A stretch of DNA of 64,000 bases from Apteryx mantelli (Eukaryota; Chordata; Aves; Apterygiformes; Apterygidae), in NCBI RefSeq assembly GCF_036417845.1, contig NC_089983.1, forward strand, positions 50,595,297-50,659,296, written 5' to 3'. Both the position numbers and the translations under genes were made by a program. This document shows, one piece after another, positions 1 through 10,800 of the stretch. The notes under the pieces were generated by a model that searched no databases, had not been told where the DNA came from, and was given only the letters and a program-made list of their open reading frames with translations. How positions within the stretch are numbered: position 1 is the first letter of the stretch; each line of letters starts with the position of its first letter.

Positions 1-312
1 ACATTAGCTCTGTCCAAAAAAAAGAAACCAGAAAAACACTGTATCTCATCCAGCTTCGAATATTACTAGAAAGGGCTATTTTAAACCTTCTCTGAGAGGA
101 CAAAACGTTGGTAACAGACCAAATGTGCATTTATGAACCCCACCAAAGACTATGACACAACATTTCTGCTTCATTCAGTTAAGTGGACAGCAATTAACAC
201 TGTTAACTTGGAATCTAGCCGGTTAACTGTAGTGTAACAGCCTCTCCTCTGTCCTGAGAATTCATGCCTTATTGTCCTATTTCTGAGTTTCCACTTTGGT
301 GCTATTTTCCAG
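1..312 (+). other. GALNT5 intron (5' part outside window)
   Basis: AT-rich sequence upstream of the first visible GALNT5 acceptor. No exon or repeat recognised. Confidence 0.7.
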
Positions 313-393
313 CTCGTTAACGTCGCCACGGCAAGGTGCATCACGGTGGAGAACACCACTGTAGCTTTGGAGCCCTGCGATGCCAACAACGAG
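313..393 (+). CDS. GALNT5: GALNT5 coding exon (lectin alpha subrepeat)
   Basis: 27 codons in phase 0. The acceptor is gctattttccag before CTCGTTAAC and the donor is AACGAG|gtaagg. It encodes LVNVATARCITVENTT and continues to CDANNE, the first cysteine pair of the ricin-type domain. Confidence 0.85.
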
Positions 394-3095
394 GTAAGGA
401 TAGCCCGGTTCCCGCGCGCCTGACGTGATCCCGGGTGCCCGGCCCCGAGCTTCCCCACCTCCGCGCTGCCCTGACCTCCCTTCAGCCATGCTTCCCACCG
501 GGAGACGCGCCAGAACGCTTGGGAGCGGCGAGAGGCAGGAATCGCCATCGGAACGAGGGAGGAGAGGGGTTGGATGCCTCCAGGCGCGCGGGCGCGGGGG
601 AAGCATTTGAGCAGGCAGCCGTGTTGCCCCCCCCCCTGCGCAGGACCAGAAGTTCAACTACACCTGGCTGAGGCTGCTGCAGCACGGCGAGGTCTGCGTG
701 GCCCCGGCGGCGCCCGGGGGGTCCCCGGGGCTGCACCGCTGCGACGGCAGGAACCACCGCCTGAAGTGGCTGCACGGGTCGCTGGCTCGGCCGGAGCTGG
801 TGAGTCGAGCGCCGGTACCGGCGGCGGGACGCGCCGCCACCCGGGCGGGCTTCTCGGGTCCGCTCTCCGCTGCGCCGCGTGCCCGGAGACCTACGCGAAG
901 GGTGGCTAGAGCAAGGGCTTCGTGCTGCCGGGGCTCGGCCGTTTGCCGAGGGGCAATAGCAGAAAGTCCTGGTTCTGCACGGAGCCGGTCCGCAGCATTA
1001 CGTGGAGATTACTTGGTGTTGGTTGGCGTTCAGACAGTACTTTTAAAAGAAAACGTTTACAGAAAGGAAGAGAATGGACACTTACATTTATTACCGGCAT
1101 TGAGAAAAGCAACCAAGTCATGTCTGTATCTATATTAGCCTTGTGTAAGTAGTTGCCCTAAAAAGCTAAATACTGCTGAAATGACATACCTTACATGACC
1201 CTTAATTTAGCTCTTAACTGTAGACTCTTAACTGTAGCTGTTAAGTTACAAAATCACTGTATTGACAGGCTCCCGTTCCTCCTTAGCCTCAAAACCCCAA
1301 ACTTTCAAAGCCCCCAGGCTTACAAAAGCCAGGGTGTTTTGTGAAAATATATGAAAATTGTCACCCACTTAAGAGTCTGGTGAGCTTTATAAGTCTATTG
1401 GCAGTTCTTGTCGCCTCAGGTCTGTTCCAGACTGAGCTCGCCTCAGGCCTGGAGTTAGATATATTTATATATATGATGGTCTCTGACAGAATGGAGACCG
1501 TTGTGGGTCCTTTCCCCAAGTAGCATTCCTCTGAATCAATAAGTCCCCTCTGAGACAAAGAATTCAAGTGAATTTTTCCTGAATTATGACATCAGAGTAA
1601 TAACGATCCAGAGTCCATGAAGTTTCTTTCTTTGGAGCATGCAACAAAACTTCAAACACACATAGGCAAGAAAAAACCCTTTAAAAGAACAGAAAAGTCC
1701 TTAAATTACAAAAGTAGCATTTTGTAGATGAAAATTACTATTTTTTTAAGGTTGGACACAACACTGGACCTCTTTAGTTACGTGGAGCTTGACATGGCAA
1801 GTCCAAGGACTCAAAAGATATTTTCATAAAATGTGAATCTCCAAATTCTTCCTTGCAGAAGCAAAGCTCAAGTCTGAACTGCTCGATGGGGAGGAAAGTA
1901 GTGGGTAGAGAAAAAGCGTCTTTTACCAAAACCCTGCCAAGGGAGCCTCATGAAATGCAGACACAGTCCTGCTTCCTGGAGACCTCAGGGATCTGCAGCT
2001 ATAGCAGACAAAACACTGATTTTTATGCACTTCCCATCTTCTCCATCAAAAGCTGATTCCAGAGAGATCCGTCTCAGTTACATAAAATAACAATTAATGT
2101 GGTTGCATCAGCATTTATTGATACAAGCGATCAGAAAACTAAAGAGAAAGTCAACTGATGATTAATGCTGACCACAGGAATTATGATGCTTTGCCTTCAT
2201 CTAATGTCACTGTGTCATTTTAATGATGTGCAGTGCATTTACCATACACAAAAAGATCCATTTTTTTGCCCCCAAAAAACCCTACAAGTCATTTTAGTAA
2301 TATTTCATCTAGCTATTAACCAAATGATGATGAGAAATGTTGCAATGCTAGGCAGTAAAATGAAAATGTCCTTTGACGGTACTTGCAGAATTGCCTTGCT
2401 GCCTCTACGAGCTAAGCAGATGAAGATAAGTACGTGTGAAAAGCAAAAGGGTCGGAATCACTCAAACTCTTCATTCTTTAGCAATCCAATTTAGTAACCC
2501 AGCATTTGGACTTCATTACCAAATTACCTAATGTCCTTTTCATCACACTAAATGTGCTTTTGGTTCATCAGCTAGGAAACTCCAAAATACAAAATCGGTC
2601 TCCTGCCATACGTTCCCCTATATTGCAAATACCATCTGGAGTTATTTCCTTTGCATGGCAATTACCATTCGGACAGCAAGAGGACTAATCTTTTAATTTC
2701 CAGGGAATTAAAAAGCCATGAAGCACAGAAGGTATAATATAATCCTAGTTCAGCAACAGGTGTGAGCTTTGGATCCCACCCAAATTTCCCTGTAAGGCTG
2801 CAAAGAGATCTTCTATCTTAGAGAAATGCGGAAAAGGGCACATCACAGAAATCGAGCTTTCTCAGTGGGCAAATAGAACACCACACTTTCTTAGGTTTCA
2901 GGCAACAGTCGCCGCCTAAGGGCTGTTGCCTGAAGTCGCCTCTTTTCCCCTCAGATGGAGCACATTGCTGTAGAGCACCTTCCGCAGCCGGCGTGTTTGG
3001 AAGCGGACCAGGCTCGCAAAACCCTGCGGGTAAACGCCTGCGACTCCTCCAGTCCTCACCAGAAGTGGCACTTTGGAAACTACTATGCAGACTGA
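313..3095 (+). CDS. GALNT5: GALNT5, 3' end (three terminal coding exons, ricin-type lectin domain)
   Basis: This is the C-terminal part of a polypeptide N-acetylgalactosaminyltransferase, a Golgi enzyme that starts mucin-type O-glycosylation by adding GalNAc to Ser/Thr. Three exons (313-393, 644-799, 2955-3095) join in phase 0 into 92 residues plus TGA. The catalytic domain lies upstream, outside the window. What remains is the ricin B-type lectin domain with its three subrepeats: alpha (ARCITVENTT...CDANN), beta (GEVCVAP...CDGRNHRLKW) and gamma (ACLEADQ...CDSSSPHQKW), with the paired cysteines and the terminal QxW-like motif in place. The protein ends GNYYAD. GALNT5 rather than another GALNT is chosen from the ending and from ERMN and CYTIP next door; the domain family itself is clearer than the paralogue. 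The exons are GC-rich and separated by introns of 250 and 2155 bp. Confidence 0.85.
644..799 (+). CDS. GALNT5: GALNT5 coding exon (lectin beta subrepeat)
   Basis: 52 codons in phase 0 at both ends. The acceptor follows a C-run (ccctgcgcag) and the donor is GAGCTG|gtgagt. It contains a CVAP...CDGRNHRLKW lectin subrepeat. It is extremely GC-rich and rich in CpG. Confidence 0.85.
800..2954 (+). other. GALNT5 last intron
   Basis: 2155 bp between the donor gtgagt at 800 and the acceptor at 2953-2954. The first 200 bp are CpG-dense and the rest is AT-rich. Short reading frames near 922-1152 and 1853-2056 look like no lectin subrepeat and are not needed, because the flanking exons already join in phase 0. 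Confidence 0.8.
2955..3095 (+). CDS. GALNT5: GALNT5 terminal coding exon (lectin gamma subrepeat and stop)
   Basis: 46 codons plus TGA at 3093-3095. The acceptor is cttttcccctcag before ATGGAGCAC, in phase 0. It encodes ACLEADQ, then CDSSSPHQKWHF, and ends GNYYAD. The CLE...CD...QKW spacing is that of the last ricin-type subrepeat of GALNT enzymes. Confidence 0.85.
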   Translation: MEHIAVEHLPQPACLEADQARKTLRVNACDSSSPHQKWHFGNYYAD

Positions 3096-4136
3096 AGGGA
3101 GCGCAGTCACACCAGAAACCCCGTGTTTTCGCCTTGTGAATCCAGCGGCGACACCTGCGAGACTTGTGACGGCAGTTACCAAGCGGCAAGTTCATTTCCG
3201 AAGGATAATTGAAATCCGTAATTTAAACCAGCGTATTGAGAGATCAAAATATCAAGCAACAGCACTTCCCGTTTAATGATGTTTGAAGCAGACGGGTTTT
3301 TCACTCACTGTGGGACACTTTGGTGAAAGCTAAATTAATTTTCTTTCTTATTAAATGGAAATATTTTCTGAAGTTCCCCATCCTACCACACAAGCCTTCA
3401 GCAGTTTTCTCTGGACAACGGCTTAAGCTAATAGAAATACTTCCAGGGCTCTGTAAGCGTAAACAGCAAAACTGGGCTGCTTATCCTGCCACAACCCAAG
3501 AAAATGAAAGTTTATTGACCAACACAGTAAAAAATCCACCCTACGTGCCTGTGCTGGGCCCGGTCGCGGGATCCCGCCTGACTGGATCTGTCGCCTCTGA
3601 CGGATGGGTTCACTTAGCTATTGATTGCTTACCGGAAAAGCCTATTTTTATTAACGGAGGGGGCGGCTCCTGCCCCAACCTTCCCCGCCACGCTCAGGGT
3701 CTGTGCAAACGCCCAGGACGCCGGTGAGCGCTTCCCCCGAACAGGACTGCAGAATACGAGCGTGCCTCTACGCATCCCTATATGCATACGTATACGTGTG
3801 TGCGCATACATTTCCCGCAGGCCATTACGCCAGGCGAACGCAGTGAAATGAGCCCTCGCCTGACGCTGGCCATTGCACGGAGTGAGTGGCGCTTGGGGAC
3901 CGGCCTCAGCGTGGCAAAGGCCCTGCAAACTCACCGCTACCGGCAGCTCTGCCCTGACTGTGCAGCCAGTTTTGTGCAAACGCCATCGCTGCTTTGGGAA
4001 AGAAGCAAATTCAGCTGTGACCAGATGATGAGATCCAGGGTGTGCAATATTAACGTTTTCCAGAAAGGATTTCTTCAGCTTTTTTATTACGAAGTTGCTG
4101 TGTGCTTGCTGGGAGGAGCTGGCTCATGTTTGCTGG

Positions 4137-4346
4137 TGGCACCGCTGCATCGGTGCATCACTGTGTCACTGCATCGCTGCATCAGTGTGTTGCTGCACCA
4201 GTGTGTTGCTGCATCGCTGCATCGCTGCATCACTGTGTCGCTGCATTGGTGCATCACCGTGTTGCTCCATCGGGGCATTGCTGCATCACTGCATCAGTGT
4301 GTCGCTGCATCGATGCATTGCTGCATCAGTGTGTCGCTGCATCACT
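4137..4346. repeat. Minisatellite of degenerate 8/16/24-bp units (GCATCACT / GTGTCGCT)
   Basis: About 210 bp of imperfect tandem repeats alternating gcatcact-, gcatcgct- and gtgtcgct-like octamers, giving longer periods near 16 and 24 bp. Because 8 and 16 are not multiples of 3 and the units lack stop codons, several plus-strand frames stay open through the array and yield CCIAAS- or HRCIT-like pseudo-peptides. It lies downstream of the GALNT5 stop. Confidence 0.85.
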
Positions 4347-7149
4347 GTGCGCAGGGACATCGGCTGCTCTGCGCTTCGCACGCCACCACGTGCCGTTTGC
4401 CTCCTAGCCCGGCACCTGCAGGCTCTTAGGAAACCCCGCGTCTCGCCCTCGGTTCGTCAAAAGGCCCCGGCGCAACGCTGCCACTCACGCCAAGGGCCGG
4501 CGCTGGTGGCGTTCGTCCGGCCGCGCGTGCCAAAGCGCCGCCTTTCTGGTGAATTCCCGCAGCGCGGATCCCGGAGGCTGCACTCCGCGGCCTCCCGCGC
4601 ACGTGCCGCGCCGCGTGCCGAGGCGCCTCGCTCCCCGCGGAGCTGCCCCTCCCTTGCATTTCCCCTTAGGAAGTTTGGCCGCGAACCGGACTGTCGCTTA
4701 CGGGAGGGTTTTGACCATGCATCCTTCCTCAGCACTAAGCAAACGCGCAGAGGTGCTACGCACTGGACGTACAGCAACAGGAGCCGTGCGCGAGACCTGC
4801 CGTCACCCCTCGTTTCGGGGACGAGGAACACGTCTTCAGAACGTGAACACCTGCCTTTGGAAATGCGATGGGGAGGGGGTATCGTGATGCCAGTCGCACG
4901 TGCTGTCCTTCATGCGGTACCTTAATCAGCAATCAGCTTGAATCCAAATGGCTACGGAGGGAGACCTGGCTTGGTTTGCTTCAAAAAAAAGAAAGTTGGA
5001 AAAACTGGGAATAAATGACGTATTACATGAAGCTTCTTCCCAAGTGTCTTGTGTTAATTCTATTTCTGACCGACCTGGACCCCTTCCTAGGTGTTTTCCT
5101 ACCTGATTTACTGTCAGACAGAACTGCGGAATATTAAAAACTGAAAAACTTTTAAATCACCCGTTTCTCCTGATTTACGGCTTTGGTTTGGTTTTCCGTT
5201 TAGCGCTTCGTTAATTCAGACAAGGGAAGTGCTGGCCGTGACTTGTGCCTAGCAGCTGTTGCCGATGTCGCGACAACTCAAACAGCTCACCTAAGCAGCT
5301 TAGTTCACAGTCATATTCGGTACACCGTGCTTTCAGAAATAACACCTCAGATGCGAGCCAGCATCACGCAGCAGCGTCAGCAGAGGGTGGGAGAGAGTCA
5401 CGTCTCCCAGAAAGGTCCAAGTTCGGCTTTTGATTTTCCGTCGTCAGGCGTAACCGTAACGCGCGGCTGCAGCCTGACGCCGCGGTCAGCGCAGCAGCCG
5501 CCCCGGGCACGCGCTTCCCCCGCAGTTTGGAAACCGTTAACTAAATCATCTAATCTTTCAGAAAAATGTGTCATTCTTACAGGAACCGCTCCGAGAGGAG
5601 AGCGGTGGGGGGGGCTGTGAAATAGCGGGCGAACAAACCGGCAGTATAAGTTCGTACAAGCAAACCCCTGAATTTTCGCAAGCCAGAGAGCAAACAAACA
5701 AGTGTGAATAGCACAATGAGGACTGTGTTTTGTTCGTACAATACAGAGTTGTCATTTATTATTTTCACGTAGCCAATAAATAATTGCCTTTGTGTAGAAC
5801 AAAAAAGTCAAAATGATACTCAGTACTGCTGGAAACGCAAAACTAATAGTTAAAAGAGCCCTTAGGGCCGACGGAGGCCACTACAGTTAAAGTCAAATTC
5901 TGACTTCCATTCTTACCTCCTCTCCCTTTTTCAGTTGCTCACAACTTTCCCAAATTCCTTCTGGGATGACATTTGCAAAGCTTAGTCCCAACTCAAGACA
6001 AATCTTTCTGTAAAACAGTTTAAAAAAAAAGACGACTGTATCAACAATATTCAACAATACTGTAGTTACACCAAAAAAATATTTTAAATGGAGAAAGGTT
6101 GTGCTCAGACGACATGAAAACAAATTATGAGCAAAACTTGCCTTGTTTTGAAAAATACGCCTGCAAAATTTCTTGTCTAAACTTAATCCGAAAAGTGAGA
6201 AGAACACGTATGAGAGCAAAAGCCTGCAGCCCAGAACGGTGACGTTTGGGAAATACAGGTTGCTGGTCCCGGCAGGTTTCATTAGCGAAACGGCTAGGGG
6301 TGCACGGGCGCGTGCCCTGCAGCGAAGGCGGCCGCGGGGCTGCGCAGGGCTCCGAGGCGCCGCGGGGAGGGCGGATCGTTCCCCGCCGAGCCAGGGCCTT
6401 CGCGGAAAGGGAGCTGCTCTCACGTCGTTAGCCGTTTGGGCTCGTTACTGTTATTATCCAGAACGCGTGTACTGAGGGAAAAAAAAAAAAAAAAAAACCT
6501 TCTCTGTTAGTCTGACGTTTTAGCGCAGATTTTAGTAGACGGGAATCTTCACTTCTAAAGATCCGTAGGGATCCCAGAACGAGCTGAACTGGAGCACGGG
6601 CATTTTAAAAGCAAGCATGGTCCTGAGCAAAGCGCAGGCTCCGCGGTGCTGCTGCCGCTCGCCCGGGAGGAGCAGGGGCCGTCGGCGGCTCCGACCACGC
6701 CAGGCGCCGGCTGCCGCGGCTCGCGAGGGCACCAGCGCAGGGACGTCCCCGCGGGAACCGGGATCTCAGTGAATTTATTGCATGCCCACGTTACCCCTGT
6801 ACGCGGACGGCGCTCCATGCCGCCGGCACAAGGCGGAGCAGGGAGGTTGCCGGCACGGGGCGGGTTTGGAGCGCCGGGAGACATCGGCAAAAACGGATGA
6901 CAGACAGACAGAGCCTGCGGGCGCCAACAGTCGCCTCTTTTGTCACCCTCGCTGCACTGCCCGGCGCTACGGGCACCACCGCGCTGCCGGCTGACTACCG
7001 GCACGGCTGACGGCAGCGATCGCACGTGCAGCTACGGACGCTCCCGCTAGCTCAAAACTCCCTATTGTTTGAACCGGGCTACAAAAACTGGGTGGAAAAT
7101 AAAAGGATAAACTTTGAATCAAATGGTATTAAATGTAGCAAACTGATTA

Positions 7150-7155
7150 TTTATT
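7150..7155 (-). terminator. Candidate ERMN poly(A) signal
   Basis: AATAAA on the minus strand (TTTATT on plus), about 200 bp past the stop. Other candidates lie farther downstream, for example near 6773. Which is used cannot be told from sequence. Confidence 0.35.
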
Positions 7156-7284
7156 TTCCTGTGCTATGAGTGCTTTTGCCTGACGTCAAAGTGAAGTACA
7201 GGTGTTAAATTTTCACAGTGTATTATGAAATCGTACACAAAAAGAGAATAGTGGTGACTTCATATTGTGTGAAGAGATATGTTT

Positions 7285-7303
7285 GGGGGGGGGGGGGGGG
7301 GGG
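7285..7303. repeat. Poly-G tract (19 G), C19 in the ERMN 3' UTR
   Basis: An uninterrupted run of 19 G on the plus strand, 51 bp beyond the ERMN stop codon. In ERMN mRNA it would read as 19 C, the kind of tract bound by poly(C)-binding proteins. It is also a likely site of polymerase slippage and of sequencing length error. Confidence 0.9.
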
Positions 7304-7353
7304 ACAAAAACAGAGTGAACTTTCGGCTTGTTAAGTAAACTCTCCACCTCAGT

Positions 7354-7844
7354 TTATAAGTGCATCATGGACTCAAATTCATCAATTCTTTGTTTGGTGT
7401 TTCCTTTTCTAATCTTCCGGTAGGAGATTGTGTTGTATCTAGAATAACTGTGTCTGGAGATATCATTTTTTTTCCCCACGCCTGGCTGCTCCCCTGGTTT
7501 CTCAGGCTGGGAGTTACAGGTGGGGCTGGTCGGAGGAGAAACCTCCTTGCCGTTTTCTTGCTTCTTTAAACAGGACTCCTCACTGTTCTCCTTCTTGATT
7601 TCTATCAACTGGACTTCATCCTCTTCAGTGTCCTCCTCCTCCTCCTCTTCCGTTGCATTGTCTCCCTCCTCCAGCCACACTTCGTCTTCCGTGTGCTCCT
7701 TGGCTTCAGGCGTCGGGGCTCCCGCTGCCGGGCTCTCCTCCGCCTCCTCCGCCGCGCAGCCGGACCTTCCCGCCTCGGCCGGCGCGGTGCTCCTCGCCTC
7801 CTGCCGCTCTCCCCTGCGCCCAGGGACTCCCGCTTCGCCCGGCC
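7354..7844 (-). CDS. ERMN: ERMN terminal coding exon (acidic region and actin-binding tail)
   Basis: 491 bp. The acceptor is cttgtgttgctgcag before GGCCGGGCG and the stop TAA is at 7356-7354. The 5' third is strongly GC-rich and encodes an Ala/Gly/Pro/Arg-rich stretch. Next come [20 protein letters not shown]-type acidic residues, then [12 protein letters not shown]. It finishes with the conserved actin-binding tail. Confidence 0.93.
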
Positions 7845-10800
7845 CTGCAGCAACACAAGTAGCACTGGGTGAAGCTGAGCTCAGCAAGATCTTTGTGATT
7901 CTGACGTGTATTCATCTAACTTAGTTTTTCACAACTTACCAGCTCCTACCACTGAAGCAACCATCTTCCAGTAGACTACTCTGAGCTAGGTTTGTAGTAC
8001 ATCTCTAAGTTGAACGTCCCATCAACACAGATGCTTATATGTATTTTACAAAGGTTTCATACGTTCACAGACTCTTTGTGCAAGGCAAATTGCCCTTGCA
8101 TTTTTTTAATGACCGTCTCTTTTGTGCCGTCTGCCATGCCGAGCCCTCCCTAGCACCCTCATTTGAAACGAGACGCAACGCGGATGCAGCGGTGAAGCCC
8201 TGAGCGAGCACAGCTTCCCGCTCCACCCCCCGGGACCCAAAAGGCATGGTGCCTCTCTTCATATACCTATATGTACAATATCTACTTACGCCTCCTCAGA
8301 TCCACGGCTGACAAATATCCTTTCTCCTAATGCAGTCCCCTGTTACGGCGCCAGCATTTTGAAGCAACTTTCCATCATTCATTCTATCACTTTTCAAGAA
8401 AAGACAGACCCAGAGCTCTTCGCTTATTGGCCTGAGCGGGTTCCGAATTCTGAAGTTTCAGTTAGCTGAATTCTCCTTTCCTGAAAAGCCCTGAAGTCGT
8501 CGCTCGAGCATTTCAAGCGCTTACTCTGGGCCACCGCCTGCCTCCCTCAGCCCGTAGCCGCAGCCCAGACCTCGGAGCCCCGCGGGAAGGAGTCAGCGGA
8601 CGAGGGCTGCCGCTGCCCGGCCGGGCACCCAGCTTCCCAGCCGAGACGAGCAGGACGCAGCCCCCGGGACCCCGCCGAGCTTCGCCGCCAGACCTACGCG
8701 CCGCCCTCGGCCGCGTGCCGCTGCCCGCTCCCGCAGCGGAAAGGGTCTGCCCGTGCACTCGCCCGCGCCATGACGGAGGCCGCCGCCGGGTTTCGCACCG
8801 TGCATCCGTCAGACAAACCTCAGGGAGCAGCGCTCCCCTTCGTGCCAGCCCCCGGCTCAGCCTGTGGGCACAGCGATATTTCCCTCCAGACGACGGAGCT
8901 GACCCTTTCCCGTAACGAACTGAGGCACTACTTCTCACTTTACGTTCTGCATCTCTCACCCGATACATCTGGGTCCAGATTTAACATCTTCCTCCACGGG
9001 AAGGCATCTGAGCTACGTGTCCCTGCTCCCAGGGGAATCTTCTCAGTGTGCAGCACCATGGGGTTATCTCGGATCTCCTGGTGCAACGCTCCCTGCGCGC
9101 GCACGTCCCTCGCGCCCCGCAGCGTCGCGGGACCCAGGGCTCGGGGGCCTGGAGGGGAGAGACGGGATGGTCCCGTCAAACCATTCCAGCAGGATCTCCA
9201 AGATCTTTCCCGTCGCTGCTTTCACCGTGCAGCAGTGACATCCCGGCGCAGCGAGGTCAGTCGCGGGTGCGCGCGCTCGCTGCGGACGTCCTGGGGGACG
9301 TGTTTTACGCTCGCTCCTCTTGTCTGAAGGTGGCAGACCGCACTCAGATGGGTATCTCGTATTTGTCCTATTTGGCACAGCTCCGCTTTAAATGATGCTT
9401 TAATGTCGCAACAAATGGTCTATTCAACATTTTGCCTGCGGGGTCCTAAGTATTAATTAGACTAAATTGGTTAGGTACTAAAAAGCTGCCTGCAATTTAG
9501 AGATAAAGTGCTTGTGGCAGAGACGGGGGAGGCAAGAGGGCTCTGCAAGATCACTTAATAGGTTTTATTGTGCACCGGTAAGGCAACACGGTTGGAATAT
9601 AGATGTCAGCTTTAAGTGGAAAAGCCTCCATCATGATTCACCTTCTCAAAATCTGTGGAGTTTCTATGAAATACTATTTTGCCGGGGACAAATGCCCATA
9701 TATTTTCTTCTTTTCTTAATCAAAGCAACATCAGTTTCTGTTTAGAAGGCATGGCCCATATATCTTTTACAGCTGTGTTCAAATGACTTTATCTTCGATA
9801 GCACTGTGAAAACTACCTGGAGTTGTTAATCAGCTCTTCTCCGAGGGGTTTAATATCTATGTGGCAGCTGACATACTGAAACTATCACCGCATTGCAGCC
9901 AGGCGGGGTATAAACGAAGAAGAAGGACCGAGAGCTCCTACCCTGCAGCTCCTCCAGAGCCCGGCCAGCCTCGGCGCGAGCGGGTGCCAGACAGGCATCC
10001 GGCAGCCCCGCGCGTTTTGGTGCCAAGGGGATGGGGAAGGACGACAGGAGCTCAGAGACCTGCGGCGGGGGGGCTCTTTCCCAGCAATGGCCCCAAAAAC
10101 CTGAGGAGTGGCAGGCGGAAACCCTGCAGCCGGAGCAGTACCACCGGAGCACATACCCGCTCCCGGGGCCGCGAAACCGGCAAGGAGTCCCCCGATGGGA
10201 AATACAGAAAGCGGAGTAATGCTGCAGGCTGCCCCCAGGGAAACGTGGCTTTCCCCCTCAAGGAGAAGGGTCTGCTTTCACCCATGGTTAGAGCATCCAG
10301 CCGGGACTGGGGAGAGCCAAGCGCGGAGCCCTCTCCTCTTCAAGAGGACTTCAGCTTGCAACTCCCGTGTGAAGGATCTGTCCTCCACACAGTAAAATAC
10401 TCCTCCTTTCAACATGGTTGCATTTTGCATACGATGACAAAATATATTTGCATATATTCAATATATTTTAATTTACTCACTGGGACAGGCAGTGAGCAAT
10501 ACCCTACATCCCCATTCACCTGGCATTAGGAAGATGCGAGTTCCAATCTTTGCTGAGAATGTGTTTTCCTAAGCAATTTCCTACTAGATACTTGGGGGCC
10601 AGGGGGATTTGGACACTTGCAGAATTAGGCAGAAGAAGAGTTTAGGTTGTGAGGGTGTGCATTTTTGACTTAAAGCCTCCCAACAAATGGGCAGGCAGAA
10701 CTCACCCTCTACGCGACCCTGTGTAAAGGATGCAGCATCTCCTGCCTGCACAGGGGTGTTGGAAAACCTCATGTGCCAAAGACCCCAAGGTGCTTCAATA

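Larger units (their letters stand above)
3096..7353. other. Tail-to-tail interval between GALNT5 and ERMN, including both 3' UTRs
   Basis: No coding exon recognised. It should hold the 3' UTR of GALNT5 (candidate poly(A) signals attaaa 3350-3355 and AATAAA 5010-5015) and that of ERMN on the other strand. It also has a minisatellite (about 4137-4346), CpG-dense patches (about 3540-3730, 4380-4850, 6290-6430, 6640-7030), poly-A runs (4983-4991, 6479-6497) and a 19-base G run (7285-7303). Reading frames over the minisatellite are repeat artefacts. Confidence 0.6.

Noticed and set aside
922-1152. Possible extra GALNT5 exon with several Trp residues
   Set aside because: No cysteine pair or QxW spacing, no clear acceptor, and the flanking exons already join without it.
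4095-4925. 276-codon plus-strand frame
   Set aside because: It is kept open by the stop-free minisatellite, and a second frame (3782-4429) is open over the same array. The remainder is GC-rich filler.
4992-5015. A WKNWE-stop ending considered as the GALNT5 C-terminus
   Set aside because: No lectin subrepeat or acceptor precedes it. The exon at 2955-3095 has the CLE...CD...QKW pattern and the right phase.
9861-10529. 222-codon plus-strand frame inside ERMN intron 2
   Set aside because: GC-rich Pro/Arg/Ser low-complexity translation, no domain, antisense to a clear intron. The 3' part reads through AT-rich DNA as random residues.
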